From Aeromicrobium sp. 9AM (GTDB lineage: Bacteria > Actinomycetota > Actinomycetes > Propionibacteriales > Nocardioidaceae), in NCBI RefSeq assembly GCF_902506105.1, contig NZ_LR733304.1, positions 1,450,334-1,514,333 of the forward strand: a stretch of DNA of 64,000 nt, written 5' to 3'. Below are positions 17,816-26,095 of the stretch, one piece after another (the stretch's first letter is position 1; each line of letters starts with the position of its first letter). The notes under the pieces were generated by a model, which was given only the letters and a program-made list of their open reading frames with translations, was not told the DNA's origin and ran no database searches. Made by a program: the position numbers and the translations under genes.

Positions 17816-19075
17816 ATGGCGAACGTCGTGGTCGTGGGTGGCGGCTTCGCCGGAATGTCGGCGGCGGCCCGTCTGGCCAAGCTACGCCACGACGTCACGC
17901 TGCTCGAGAGCAGCCAGAGCCTCGGCGGGCGGCTCAACGGCATGACCGTCGGCGGGCGTAGGTGGCAGCTCGAGCTCGACACCGTGACGCTGCCGGGCGT
18001 GTTCCGGGACCTGTTCCGCAAGTCCGGCCGCCCGCTGGAGCGTGTCCTCGACCTCACCAAGACCGAGGGCCGGCGACACGTCTTCAAGGACAAGTCGGTC
18101 CTCGACTTCCCGCTCGGCAACCGCGGCGACCAGCACGGGGCGCTCCTGGAGGCGTTCGGCGCCGACGAGTGGTCGCCGTGGGTCGACACCCTCGCCGAGC
18201 CGTGGGACGTCATCCGCCGCATGGCGCTCGACCAGGTGTTCACGGGCAAGCCTGCGGTCGACCGTACGGTCCACAAGGCCTTGCGCCCGCGTCGCAACCT
18301 CGCGACCCTGGCCAACAAGGACCTCGACGACGACCGGCTCCGCAAGCTCGTGCTCAACCCCGTCCGGCTGGCCGGGCAGGACCGGCTGGCCATCCCGGGA
18401 TTCGTCGCCGTCAGTCACTACGTCGAGCGCTCGTTCGGGCGGTGGCGCTTCGACGGTGGCCTGCCCGCTCTCGCCGCCACGCTCGAGGCGAGGCTCGGTG
18501 AGCGCGGCGTCACGATCGAGCTCGGCGAGTCCGCCCACGAGCTGGTCCTGGACGGGGGCACGGTTCGCGGCGTCGTGACCTCACGTCGCACGGTGCCGGC
18601 CGACATCGTCGTGTGGTGCGCACCGGCCTGGCCCGCTCCCCTGCCGCCGGTCGAGCTGATGCCGGTCATCCCGGCGTCCCGGAGCCTGATCGCCCTGTCA
18701 CCGGATGCACCGACCATGCCGGACGAGGTGTTCGTCCACGCCAACCCGCCGATCCGGATGTGGTCGGGCGGCGACGGCCTCTGGACGATCGAGCACCGCA
18801 GCGGCGAGGACCCGCTGCGCGCCCTGGTGCGCTTCGGGATCGACCTTCGGCCGTACGTCGAGGAGCAGATCGACCTCACCCCCAGCGATCTCGTGGGACT
18901 CGGGCACTGGGGCTGGGTGTGGCGCCGGTGGACCAGCGCCCTCGAGGTGCCCGGGGTCGCGCCGACGGGCGGACTCTTCTTCGCGGGTGCGCACGCCCAT
19001 CCCGCTGCGACGCTCGAGGGCATCGGCATGGCGACCGCGGCAATCGCCGAGGCCGTCGGCCCCGCGCCGCGCTAG
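17816..19075 (+). CDS. FAD-dependent oxidoreductase, phytoene desaturase-like
   Basis: A 419-aa flavoprotein with the N-terminal dinucleotide-binding motif VVVGGGFAGMSAAARLAKL and an acidic residue closing strand 2 (LLESSQSLGGR). The C-terminal GGLFFAGAHAHPAATLEGIGMA is an FAD-binding segment typical of the CrtI/amine-oxidase fold. The nearby polyprenyl synthase at 20002 hints at an isoprenoid substrate, but this is inference. It begins 9 bases after DUF4126, whose stop codon is part of a TAGTCT hexamer 6 bases before this ATG, so it may be both co-transcribed and independently leaderless. Confidence 0.8.
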   Translation: MANVVVVGGGFAGMSAAARLAKLRHDVTLLESSQSLGGRLNGMTVGGRRWQLELDTVTLPGVFRDLFRKSGRPLERVLDLTKTEGRRHVFKDKSVLDFPLGNRGDQHGALLEAFGADEWSPWVDTLAEPWDVIRRMALDQVFTGKPAVDRTVHKALRPRRNLATLANKDLDDDRLRKLVLNPVRLAGQDRLAIPGFVAVSHYVERSFGRWRFDGGLPALAATLEARLGERGVTIELGESAHELVLDGGTVRGVVTSRRTVPADIVVWCAPAWPAPLPPVELMPVIPASRSLIALSPDAPTMPDEVFVHANPPIRMWSGGDGLWTIEHRSGEDPLRALVRFGIDLRPYVEEQIDLTPSDLVGLGHWGWVWRRWTSALEVPGVAPTGGLFFAGAHAHPAATLEGIGMATAAIAEAVGPAPR

Positions 19076-19084
19076 GGACTCGGG

Positions 19085-19978
19085 CTAGACCAAGCCGTCT
19101 GCGCGCAGCGCCTCGAAGATCTCCCGCGTCGCCTTGGACCGGTTGAGGGTGATGAAGTGCAGGCCCGGCGCTCCCCCGTCGAGCAGGTCGCGGCACAGCC
19201 GGGTCGCGAGCTCGATGCCCTTGGCGCGTACGGCCGGCTTGTCGTCCTGGATCGGCTCGACCTCGTCGAGCACCTCCCGCGGCAGCTCGGCGCCCGACAG
19301 CTCGGCCATGCGCGCGACCTGGGCGAAGTTGAGGATCGGCATGATGCCCGGGACGATCGGGATGTCGCAGCCCTTGGCACGTACGCGCTCGACGAGGTCG
19401 AAGTAGTCCGAGGCGCGGAAGAACAGCTGGGTGATGGCGTACTCGGCGCCGGCCTCGGCCTTGTCGACCAGCACCTGCGCGTCGTGGTCGAGGCTCGCTG
19501 CGTCGGGATGCCCCTCGGGGAACGCCGCCACGCCGATGCGGAACCCACCCAGGCCCGTGGCCAGCTCGACGAGGTCGATCGCATGCTCCATGCCGTCCGG
19601 GTGCGGCTCCCACGGCGCCCGGGGCCCGCCCTTGGGGTCGCCACGCAGGGCCAGGACGTTGTCGACGCCGGCCGCTGCGTACTGCTTGAGCACCGACTCG
19701 ATCTCGCCGCGGGTCTGTGCGACCAGCGTCAGGTGCCCGACGGGACGCATCCGCGTCTGCTCGGCGATGCGCGCCGTGATGCGGACCGTGCGCTCCTGGC
19801 TGGTGCCGCCGGCGCCGTACGTCACGGAGACGAACGTCGGCTCGAGCGACTCGAGGTCGGCGATGGTCTGCCACAGCACGGCCTCGCCCTCGTCGTCCTT
19901 GGGCGGGAAGAACTCGAACGAGTAGCTCGGCGACGGTCCCCGAATGGCGTCGACAAGGGACTGGTCTTGGGAAGGCAT
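19085..19978 (-). CDS. metF: Methylenetetrahydrofolate reductase MetF
   Basis: FAD enzyme that reduces 5,10-methylene-THF to 5-methyl-THF, the methyl donor for methionine synthesis. The 297-aa TIM-barrel protein shows SYSFEFFPPKDDEGE with the catalytic Glu region. It continues with VSVTYGAGGTSQERT, VDNVLALRGDPKGGP and the FAD-contact AEYAITQLFF. The frame is open upstream to 20206, but ATG 19978 gives the normal family N-terminus and has a TACCGT 6 bases upstream. It is divergent from the polyprenyl synthase gene. Confidence 0.95.
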   Translation of the reverse strand: MPSQDQSLVDAIRGPSPSYSFEFFPPKDDEGEAVLWQTIADLESLEPTFVSVTYGAGGTSQERTVRITARIAEQTRMRPVGHLTLVAQTRGEIESVLKQYAAAGVDNVLALRGDPKGGPRAPWEPHPDGMEHAIDLVELATGLGGFRIGVAAFPEGHPDAASLDHDAQVLVDKAEAGAEYAITQLFFRASDYFDLVERVRAKGCDIPIVPGIMPILNFAQVARMAELSGAELPREVLDEVEPIQDDKPAVRAKGIELATRLCRDLLDGGAPGLHFITLNRSKATREIFEALRADGLV

Positions 19979-19984
19979 GGTCCA

Positions 19985-19994
19985 ACGGTATCGT
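19985..19994. promoter_or_regulatory. Overlapping divergent -10 elements for metF and the polyprenyl synthase gene
   Basis: Plus-strand TATCGT (19989-19994) lies 7 bases before GTG 20002. Minus-strand TACCGT (plus 19985-19990) lies 6 bases before the metF ATG 19978. The two hexamers share two base pairs, so one polymerase would exclude the other. Both spacings fit leaderless transcription. Confidence 0.6.
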
Positions 19995-20001
19995 CCGAGC
20001 T

Positions 20002-21045
20002 GTGAATCCACGTGCCGATGATCCCGAATTCCGGACGCGTATTGATCACACCCTCGAATCCTTCGTCGCGGCACAACGTACGCTCCTCGCCGACCTCGGC
20101 CCCGACCTCGAAGGACTCGCCGACGCGGCGATCGAGTTCGTCGCCGGAGGCAAGCGGCTCCGCCCCCAGTTCTGCTACGCCGGCTGGCTCGTCGCGGGCG
20201 GCGCACGGGACGAGCCGGGAATCGTCACGGCCGCGGCCGCGCTCGAGTGGTTGCAGGCCAGTGCGCTCGTCCACGACGACCTGATGGACGGCTCCGACAC
20301 CCGCCGCGGCCGGCCCAGCGTGCACCGCGCCTTCGAGGCGCTGCACCGCGAGGAGGCCCGTCACGGGGATGCGGTCGGTTTCGGCACGTCGGCCGCCGTC
20401 CTGCTGGGCGACCTGATGCTGTCCTGGTGCGACGAGCTGTTCCGGAGCAACGGCCTGCCCCACACGGACGCAGGCTTCGGCTATCTCGACCGCTGCAAGA
20501 CCGAGGTCGTGGCCGGGCAGTTCCTCGACGTGGCGGGGCAGACCAGGGAGTCCCTCTCGGTCGCCGAGGCCATGAAGGTCGTGCGCTACAAATCTGCCAA
20601 GTACACCGTCGAGCGCCCGTTGCACATCGGCGCCGCGCTCGCGGGCGCCGGCCCCGACCTGATCAGCGCCCTGACCGACGTCGCGCTCCCGCTCGGCGAG
20701 GCGTTCCAGCTGCGCGACGACGTGCTCGGGGTCTTCGGCGACCCGGAGCAGACCGGCAAGCCCGCTGGCGACGACCTCCGCGAAGGCAAGCGCACCGTGC
20801 TCGTCGCGCGGGCCGCCGAGCTGACCGACGACACCGGCCGCGGCCTGCTGCGCACCTCCTTGGGCACGTCGGAGGGCGTCGACGCCGTGCGCGACCTCAT
20901 CCGTACGTCCGGCGCACTCGCGGCCGTCGAGGAGGACATCGCGGGGCTCGAGGCTGCCGCGGACGAGGCGATCGACCGCCTGGGTCCGGGCGCGCGCGAC
21001 ATCATCGGCCCGCTCGCGCTCACAGCAACCCGTCGAACTCGCTGA
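20002..21045 (+). CDS. idsA: Polyprenyl (geranylgeranyl-type) diphosphate synthase
   Basis: Trans-isoprenyl diphosphate synthase that extends allylic diphosphates with isopentenyl diphosphate. The 347-aa all-alpha protein has GGKRLRP, the first Asp-rich motif DDLMD with the following RRGRPS, FLDVAGQ, and the second region LRDDVLGVFGD. In the last one a Gly stands where the third Asp of DDxxD is usual, a variant I recall as frequent in actinobacterial IdsA-type enzymes. Product chain length cannot be read reliably. It is divergent from metF, as in other actinobacteria, and its 3' end overlaps barstar by 26 bases. Confidence 0.9.
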   Translation: MNPRADDPEFRTRIDHTLESFVAAQRTLLADLGPDLEGLADAAIEFVAGGKRLRPQFCYAGWLVAGGARDEPGIVTAAAALEWLQASALVHDDLMDGSDTRRGRPSVHRAFEALHREEARHGDAVGFGTSAAVLLGDLMLSWCDELFRSNGLPHTDAGFGYLDRCKTEVVAGQFLDVAGQTRESLSVAEAMKVVRYKSAKYTVERPLHIGAALAGAGPDLISALTDVALPLGEAFQLRDDVLGVFGDPEQTGKPAGDDLREGKRTVLVARAAELTDDTGRGLLRTSLGTSEGVDAVRDLIRTSGALAAVEEDIAGLEAAADEAIDRLGPGARDIIGPLALTATRRTR

Positions 21046-21436
21046 CCTCCAGCTCGTCGCGCACGATCACCACGAGGGCCGAAGCCTGTCCCGTGGCATC
21101 CCGCAGGACCTCGACGACGGCGCCGGCCTGCACCGGGTCGACGTCCGCCAGCTCGCGGAGCCCGTCCCAGACGATCAAGGTCGGCTGTGAGGCCAGCTCT
21201 GCGAGGACGTCGAACAGGGCGTCGAGGTTGCGGCCGAACCACTCCGCGAGGTTCCAGGCCATGGCCACCGCGTCGTAGAAGTCGTCGAACGACGTCGCAG
21301 AGCGGGTGTCGAGGCTCGTCGCCTGCCAGCCGGCAGCCGTCGCCTCGCCCACCAGGTCGCGGTCGCGGCGGCCGCGCCAAAAGTAGACGCCGGGAGACGC
21401 GGCGCCGGTCAGTACCGAGTCGAACGTCGCGGTCAT
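21020..21436 (-). CDS. Barstar-like ribonuclease inhibitor
   Basis: A 138-aa barstar-family protein expected to bind and block the barnase-type RNase encoded immediately upstream. Family segments are SFDDFYDAVAMAWNLAEWFGRNLDALFDVL, which supplies the inhibitor helix with Trp, Asn and Asp, and PTLIVWDGLRELADVDP. It is longer than the 89-residue Bacillus barstar because of an N-terminal extension (VYFWRGRRDRDLV). ATG 21436 overlaps the RNase stop as ATGA, so toxin and inhibitor are translationally coupled with the toxin first. Its 3' end overlaps the convergent polyprenyl synthase gene. Confidence 0.9.
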   Translation of the reverse strand: MTATFDSVLTGAASPGVYFWRGRRDRDLVGEATAAGWQATSLDTRSATSFDDFYDAVAMAWNLAEWFGRNLDALFDVLAELASQPTLIVWDGLRELADVDPVQAGAVVEVLRDATGQASALVVIVRDELEVSEFDGLL

Positions 21437-21831
21437 CGTGGCTCCTTCACGCGTACGAATGATCGATAGTGATTGGCGGTGTAGTAGAGCTCGCCGCCGC
21501 GCCCGGCGATGATCCGACGGGCGCCTCGGTCGGACTCGCCGGGTGTCGGCACGGTGTACTCGTGCCAGTAGCCACGTTCGTGCCGCGGCAGCAGCCCTTC
21601 GCGGTTCATGAACACGACGCCGTCCCGGCTGTAGGGAAACGGCCCGTCCGACCGGATCAGCGCGATGGTCTCGAGCGCCTCCTCCGGCAGGTCTTGGCCG
21701 GATCGCGGGGCCTGCGTCTGACTCGTCGGCGTCGCCGACGGGTCGTCGTGGGCGGTGTTGTCGCGCACGCCGACGACGATCAGCGCGACGCCGACGAGGA
21801 ACAGCAGGAGGATCCAGCCACCGCGTCGCAT
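21433..21831 (-). CDS. Barnase-type (N1/T1 family) guanyl-specific ribonuclease, membrane-anchored or secreted
   Basis: A 132-aa protein with a single N-terminal hydrophobic segment (residues 5-22, WILLLFLVGVALIVVGV), a short Ser/Thr/Pro linker and a microbial RNase domain. The catalytic set is intact: Glu in WHEYTVPTPG, Arg in DRGARRII and His in ANHYRSF. Secretion by signal peptide or anchoring in the membrane are both possible; no clear signal-peptidase site is seen. The cytoplasmic barstar encoded next protects the producer from internal activity. It is divergent from the PASTA kinase gene across about 135 bases. Confidence 0.9.
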   Translation of the reverse strand: MRRGGWILLLFLVGVALIVVGVRDNTAHDDPSATPTSQTQAPRSGQDLPEEALETIALIRSDGPFPYSRDGVVFMNREGLLPRHERGYWHEYTVPTPGESDRGARRIIAGRGGELYYTANHYRSFVRVKEPR

Positions 21832-21918
21832 GTCTCATGGTCCCCCATCCGGTCGTGTCGAACGTCACGAGTCGACCGTGACACGCCCACCGTCACGTTC
21901 CTGATGTGGAAGAGTCTC

Positions 21919-21924
21919 TAGAAT
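21919..21924 (+). promoter_or_regulatory. Candidate -10 of the PASTA kinase gene
   Basis: TAGAAT lies 42 bases before GTG 21967. A start site just downstream would give a leader of roughly 35 bases carrying GGGAGG, which supports the GTG over ATG 21949. Confidence 0.45.
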
Positions 21925-21966
21925 CAGTGGACGGGTCGGGGGATCCAGATGTCGAGGGAGGGTGGC

Positions 21967-24024
21967 GTGACAGTGACGGGCGATGATGCCCTGGTCGGAC
22001 GCGTCCTCAACGACCGCTACCTGATCGGCGAACGCATTGCACGCGGCGGCATGGCCAGCGTGTTCCTTGCTGTCGACCGCCGGCTCGACCGCGAGGTCGC
22101 GATCAAGGTCATGCATCACGGGCTCGGCGACGACCAGCAGTTCACCGACCGTTTCGTCCGCGAGGCCAAGTCGGCCGCCAAGCTCAACCACCGCAACGTG
22201 GTCTCGGTCTTCGACCAGGGCCGCGACGGCGACGTCACCTACCTCGTCATGGAGTACGTCCCCGGCCGCACGTTGCGCGACCTCATGCGCGAGGAAGCGC
22301 CGATGCCGCCCTACCGCGCGCTCGAGCTGCTCGAGCAGGTGCTCGTCGCGTTGTCGGCTGCCCACGCGGCCAAGATCATCCACCGCGACGTCAAGCCCGA
22401 GAACGTCCTCATCACCCCCGATGGCGATGTCAAGGTCGCCGACTTCGGCCTGGCCCGGGCCGTCAGCGCCGCGACGACCGCGACCGGCGGGACGCTGATC
22501 GGCACTGTCTCCTACCTCGCGCCGGAGATCGTCACCAACGACGGCGCCGACGCCCGCTCCGACATCTACGCCTGCGGCGCGATGCTCTACGAGATGCTCA
22601 CGGGGCTCAAGCCGCATGCCGGCGAGTCCCCCATCCAGGTGGCCTACAAGCACGTGCACGAGGACATCGGGGCACCCTCGGCCGTCCAGCCGGGCATCCC
22701 GGCGTACGTCGACGCACTCGTGGCACGCGCGACCGTACGCGACCGCGACCAGCGCTCCACCGACGCGCGGGTCATGCTGCAGCAGGTCAGGTCGGTGCAA
22801 CGTGCCCTCGACGCCGGCCTGACCGAGGATCCCGACCTGGTCGCCGACCTGCTGCCCGGAGTGCGCCCCCACGACGACGAAGCCACTGTCTCTGTGACCC
22901 GGCCCGTCCCACCGACACCGCGTTCGGCTGCCTCCGACTCCGAGGCGACTGAGGCCGTGCACGTCAACGAGGCCACGGTCCAGTGGTCGAACGGGCTGGC
23001 CCCGCTCACTCCTGTCGACCCGGCCACGCGCGAGGGGCTCGACTCCCCGCCCGTGCTCCCCGAGACCGCTGATCGTCCGGCCGGGCTGCATCCGATCATG
23101 TCGCCCGAGGACTACAAGAAGGCTCGCGCCGCGGAGCCGACGTCGCACCGCGGACGCAACCTGCTGATCCTGACGGTCCTGCTGGCGTTGGTGCTGTTCG
23201 CGGCCGGCTACTGGTTCAGCGTCGGCCGCTACGACACGACGCCCACCCTGGTCGGCAATGCCGTGGTCCTCGCCAAGGAGAACGCCGAGAAGTCCGGCTT
23301 CAAGCTCAAGGTCACCGACGAGAAGTTCTCCGAAACGGCACCGGCGGGCACTGTGATGACCACGGACCCCGGGCCGGGAGACAAGATCCTGCCGGGCAGC
23401 ACGATCCACGCGGTCGTGTCCAAGGGCCCTGACCGCGTCTACGTCCCCAAGAACCTCAGGGGCATGACGGTCACCGCTGCCACGGCAGCGCTCAAGAAGG
23501 TCGACCTCGACGTCGCCCGGACCAAGAACCTCTACAGCGAGAAGGTCGACAAGGGCCGCGTGATCGGGGTGACGAACTACAAGGTCACCGATCCCCTCAA
23601 GCGCGGCACGTCAGTCGTCCTCGGCGTCAGCAAGGGCCAGACACCCATCGAGGTCAAGGACTACCGCGGGCGGCCGTTCGCCGAGGCCAAGGCCGGGCTC
23701 GAGGACGCCGGCTTCAAGGTCAAGGCCAGCGAGGTCTTCAGCGACGACGTCGCCAAGGGCAGCGTCGTGACGCAGGACCCCAACGACGGCACGAAGTTCA
23801 AGGGCAACACCATCACGTTGACGGTGTCGAAGGGCCCCGAGCTGATCCTGGTGCCTGACATGGTCGGCCACACCCGCGCGTACGCCGAGAGGGTCCTCAA
23901 GGCCGCCGGCTTCAAGGTCCAGGCCTTCGGTGCCGGCAACTTCACGATCCGCGCGCAGAACCCCCGGCCGGGCTCGGAGCGGCCCAAGGGCAGCACGATC
24001 ACGATCACCTTCGTCGGCTTCTGA
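21967..24024 (+). CDS. pknL: PASTA-domain Ser/Thr protein kinase (PknL-type)
   Basis: Transmembrane Hanks-type kinase. Counting from GTG 21967 (685 aa), the glycine loop ARGGMASVF lies at 25-33, the catalytic Lys at 47 (AIKVM), HRD at 139-141 and DFG at 159-161. A Thr/Pro-rich juxtamembrane linker follows, then one membrane segment near 395-415 and four extracellular PASTA repeats ending at FVGF. PASTA domains bind muropeptide/lipid II-type ligands, tying the kinase to wall growth. GTG 21967 has GGGAGG five bases upstream, whereas ATG 21949 has none, so the GTG is chosen. Position next to metF/idsA and near aroG matches corynebacterial PknL, which also has PASTA domains; orthology is inferred. 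Confidence 0.93.
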   Translation: MTVTGDDALVGRVLNDRYLIGERIARGGMASVFLAVDRRLDREVAIKVMHHGLGDDQQFTDRFVREAKSAAKLNHRNVVSVFDQGRDGDVTYLVMEYVPGRTLRDLMREEAPMPPYRALELLEQVLVALSAAHAAKIIHRDVKPENVLITPDGDVKVADFGLARAVSAATTATGGTLIGTVSYLAPEIVTNDGADARSDIYACGAMLYEMLTGLKPHAGESPIQVAYKHVHEDIGAPSAVQPGIPAYVDALVARATVRDRDQRSTDARVMLQQVRSVQRALDAGLTEDPDLVADLLPGVRPHDDEATVSVTRPVPPTPRSAASDSEATEAVHVNEATVQWSNGLAPLTPVDPATREGLDSPPVLPETADRPAGLHPIMSPEDYKKARAAEPTSHRGRNLLILTVLLALVLFAAGYWFSVGRYDTTPTLVGNAVVLAKENAEKSGFKLKVTDEKFSETAPAGTVMTTDPGPGDKILPGSTIHAVVSKGPDRVYVPKNLRGMTVTAATAALKKVDLDVARTKNLYSEKVDKGRVIGVTNYKVTDPLKRGTSVVLGVSKGQTPIEVKDYRGRPFAEAKAGLEDAGFKVKASEVFSDDVAKGSVVTQDPNDGTKFKGNTITLTVSKGPELILVPDMVGHTRAYAERVLKAAGFKVQAFGAGNFTIRAQNPRPGSERPKGSTITITFVGF

Positions 24025-24026
24025 CG

Positions 24027-24899
24027 GTGCGCACTCGGCTGGCCGCCGCGGCGCTTCTCAGCGTCACTGCGGTGTGGGGATCGACGTTCTTCCTGATCAA
24101 GGACCTGCTCGACCGCGTGCCGGCCCCCGACTTCCTCGCCGTACGCTTCGCGATCGCATTCACGGCCCTGCTCCTGCTGGCGCCCCGCGCGATCGGCCGC
24201 CTCTCCCCCGAGATGCGCCGCCGCAGCGCGTACGCCGGCGGCATCTACGGCGTCGCGCAGATCATGCAGACCGTCGGCCTGGGCCACACCGACGCGAGCG
24301 TCTCGGGGTTCATCACGGGCCTCTACGTCGTGGCCACTCCCGTGCTGGCGTCCCTGGCCTTCCGGCAACGCGTGCCGCGCACCGTCTGGGTCGCCGTGGG
24401 CCTGTCCACGATGGGGCTCGCGATCCTCTCGCTGCGCGGTTTCGCCGTGGGGTTCGGCGAGTCGATCACGTTCGTCTGCGCGATCCTCTACGCCGTGCAC
24501 ATCGTCGTGCTGTCGCGGTGGTCGACGGCGAGGGACGCGTACGCGATGGCCACGATCCAGATGGGCGTCATCGCCGTGCTCTGCTTCATCGCCGCGGCTC
24601 CCGGAGGACTCACGCTGCCCGAGCGGTCCGGCGACTGGGTCGCCACGGTCTACATGGCGCTCGCCGCCGGCGCGCTCGCGATGCTGGCCCAGACCTGGGC
24701 ACAGAGCCAGCTCGATGCCTCGCGCGCGGCTCTCCTCATGACGATGGAGCCGGTCTTCGCGGCGACGTTCGCGATCACGTTCGGCGACGAGGGTCTCGGC
24801 TGGCGGCTCCTGATCGGCGGCGCCCTGGTGCTGGCCGCGATGGTCCTGGCGGAGACGTCCGGACGTAGTGAGACGCACGTACAAGTTCCCCTAGACTGA
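24027..24899 (+). CDS. EamA/DMT-family transporter
   Basis: A 290-aa polytopic membrane protein with about ten membrane segments arranged as two EamA repeats. The first begins SVTAVWGSTFFLIKDLL and the second follows GESITFVCAILYAVHIVVLS. Conserved MTMEPVFAATFA near the end is typical. The drug/metabolite transporter family exports small metabolites or amino acids; the substrate cannot be read. GTG 24027 begins two bases after the kinase stop, so it is co-transcribed. Confidence 0.85.
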   Translation: MRTRLAAAALLSVTAVWGSTFFLIKDLLDRVPAPDFLAVRFAIAFTALLLLAPRAIGRLSPEMRRRSAYAGGIYGVAQIMQTVGLGHTDASVSGFITGLYVVATPVLASLAFRQRVPRTVWVAVGLSTMGLAILSLRGFAVGFGESITFVCAILYAVHIVVLSRWSTARDAYAMATIQMGVIAVLCFIAAAPGGLTLPERSGDWVATVYMALAAGALAMLAQTWAQSQLDASRAALLMTMEPVFAATFAITFGDEGLGWRLLIGGALVLAAMVLAETSGRSETHVQVPLD

Positions 24900-24903
24900 C
24901 GCG

Positions 24904-25434
24904 ATGGACCAACCCCGCATCGCGCCCGGCGGCCTCAAGGAGCTCGGACTCGTCAACTACGGGGTCAGCGCCCTCGCCGGCCGGGTCATCGGCGGGCGCA
25001 AGCCCAACATCTTCACGACGCTCGGGCGCCAGCGCGGGCTGTTCCGCGGGTGGCTCTACTACAGCGGCAAGCTCATGCCGGGTGGCCGGCTGCCGCGACG
25101 CGAGAGCGAGCTCGTGATCCTGCGCATCGCCACGATCCGGGAGTGTGAGTACGAGCGCCGCCACCACGTACGCATCGGTCGCAAGGCCGGGGTCACACCT
25201 GCCCAGATCGACCACCTCGCTGACGAGACATGGCACGGGTGGACGGACCGTGAACGCGCCTTCTTCGCGGCGGTCGACCAGTTCGTCGACGACAAGTTCA
25301 TCGACGACAGGACCTGGGCCGAGCTCAGTCAGCACCTCAGGGAGCCGGAGCTGATCGAGTTCCTGCTGCTGTGCGGCCAGTACGACTCCCTGGCCACGGT
25401 GCTGCTCACGCTGCGGGTGCAGCCGGAGGCCTAG
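24904..25434 (+). CDS. Carboxymuconolactone decarboxylase (CMD)/AhpD-like protein
   Basis: A 176-aa helical protein with the CMD core: ELVILRIATIRECEYERRHHVRIGRKAGV. This has the Glu-Cys-x-Tyr-Glu and tandem His arrangement, with a single Cys rather than the CxxC of AhpD. That points away from disulfide peroxidase chemistry and toward a hydrolase or isomerase-like CMD member. ATG 24904 lies 6 bases after TAGACT (24892-24897), compatible with a leaderless start, and 4 bases after EamA. Confidence 0.8.
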   Translation: MDQPRIAPGGLKELGLVNYGVSALAGRVIGGRKPNIFTTLGRQRGLFRGWLYYSGKLMPGGRLPRRESELVILRIATIRECEYERRHHVRIGRKAGVTPAQIDHLADETWHGWTDRERAFFAAVDQFVDDKFIDDRTWAELSQHLREPELIEFLLLCGQYDSLATVLLTLRVQPEA

Positions 25435-25910
25435 GGAACCATCGCGTCGAGGTAGCGCCGCGTCATCAGCCGCTGCACGAGCCGGGCGACGGGGCCGCCG
25501 AGCCGGGTCACCCATGTTGCCGGGTTGGAGAAGGCGCAGATCGTTGCCGTGACCTCGCCGGTCTGCGGGTCTCGCTGAGCCATGAACCGCTCCTCCCCCG
25601 TCTCGGGGTGACCAGGAAGGGTGCCGTACGCGAAGCCACGCCGGTCAGGCTCGTCCACCACGTCGACCACACGGCACGGGATCGTCTGGAGCAGGGAGCG
25701 GAACGTCACGTCGACGCCGAGCGCGACCCGATCGGGGCCGGCAACCCGGCGCACGCCGGCGCGCTCCTGCACCTTCCAGGTGAACAGGATCTCGGCGACC
25801 TCGTCGAGGTCAACGACACCGAGCGAGCGCGTGGCGCGTACGTGGTGATAGCCCGCGGGCAGCGGCTCGGAGGCCGTACCCCCGACCTCCGCGTACGTGA
25901 GCTCAGCCAT
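25431..25910 (-). CDS. DUF1990 family protein
   Basis: A 159-aa protein matching DUF1990: LTYAEVGGT near the N-terminus, PAGYHHVRATRSLG, VVDVVDEPDRRGFAYGTLPGHPETGEERF and the C-terminal AFSNPATWVTRLGGPVARLVQ. Function is unknown. ATG 25910 gives the usual start just before ELTYAEVG; an in-frame GTG at 25937 would add nine residues. It overlaps the CMD gene by 4 bases, tail to tail. Between it and aroG are 185 bases in which I see no gene or convincing terminator. Confidence 0.83.
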   Translation of the reverse strand: MAELTYAEVGGTASEPLPAGYHHVRATRSLGVVDLDEVAEILFTWKVQERAGVRRVAGPDRVALGVDVTFRSLLQTIPCRVVDVVDEPDRRGFAYGTLPGHPETGEERFMAQRDPQTGEVTATICAFSNPATWVTRLGGPVARLVQRLMTRRYLDAMVP

Positions 25911-26095
25911 GGACCCGGCCACCCTTGACTCGACCACTCGAAGGCTCCGTCACAACGCAACACCAGGATCAGGGCGCTGGGAATGACCGAAGCACCTCGG
26001 GAGCGACAACTCGAGGTCCTGCAGAGGTCGAACGACGGCGAGCCGACGGCCAGAAGAAGTCATCGACCCCGGCCCCATCGCGAAGCGAGAGAAAC

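Noticed and set aside
21020..21831. Barnase/barstar pair as part of a polymorphic toxin or mobile toxin-antitoxin module
   Set aside because: There is no large toxin-delivery protein, immunity-gene array or mobility gene nearby; the pair sits alone in a core locus.
25938..26095. Possible small gene or terminator between DUF1990 and aroG
   Set aside because: Only a weak 6-bp stem (ACCTCG/CGAGGT) without a T-tract, and no ORF with a plausible start site, was found.
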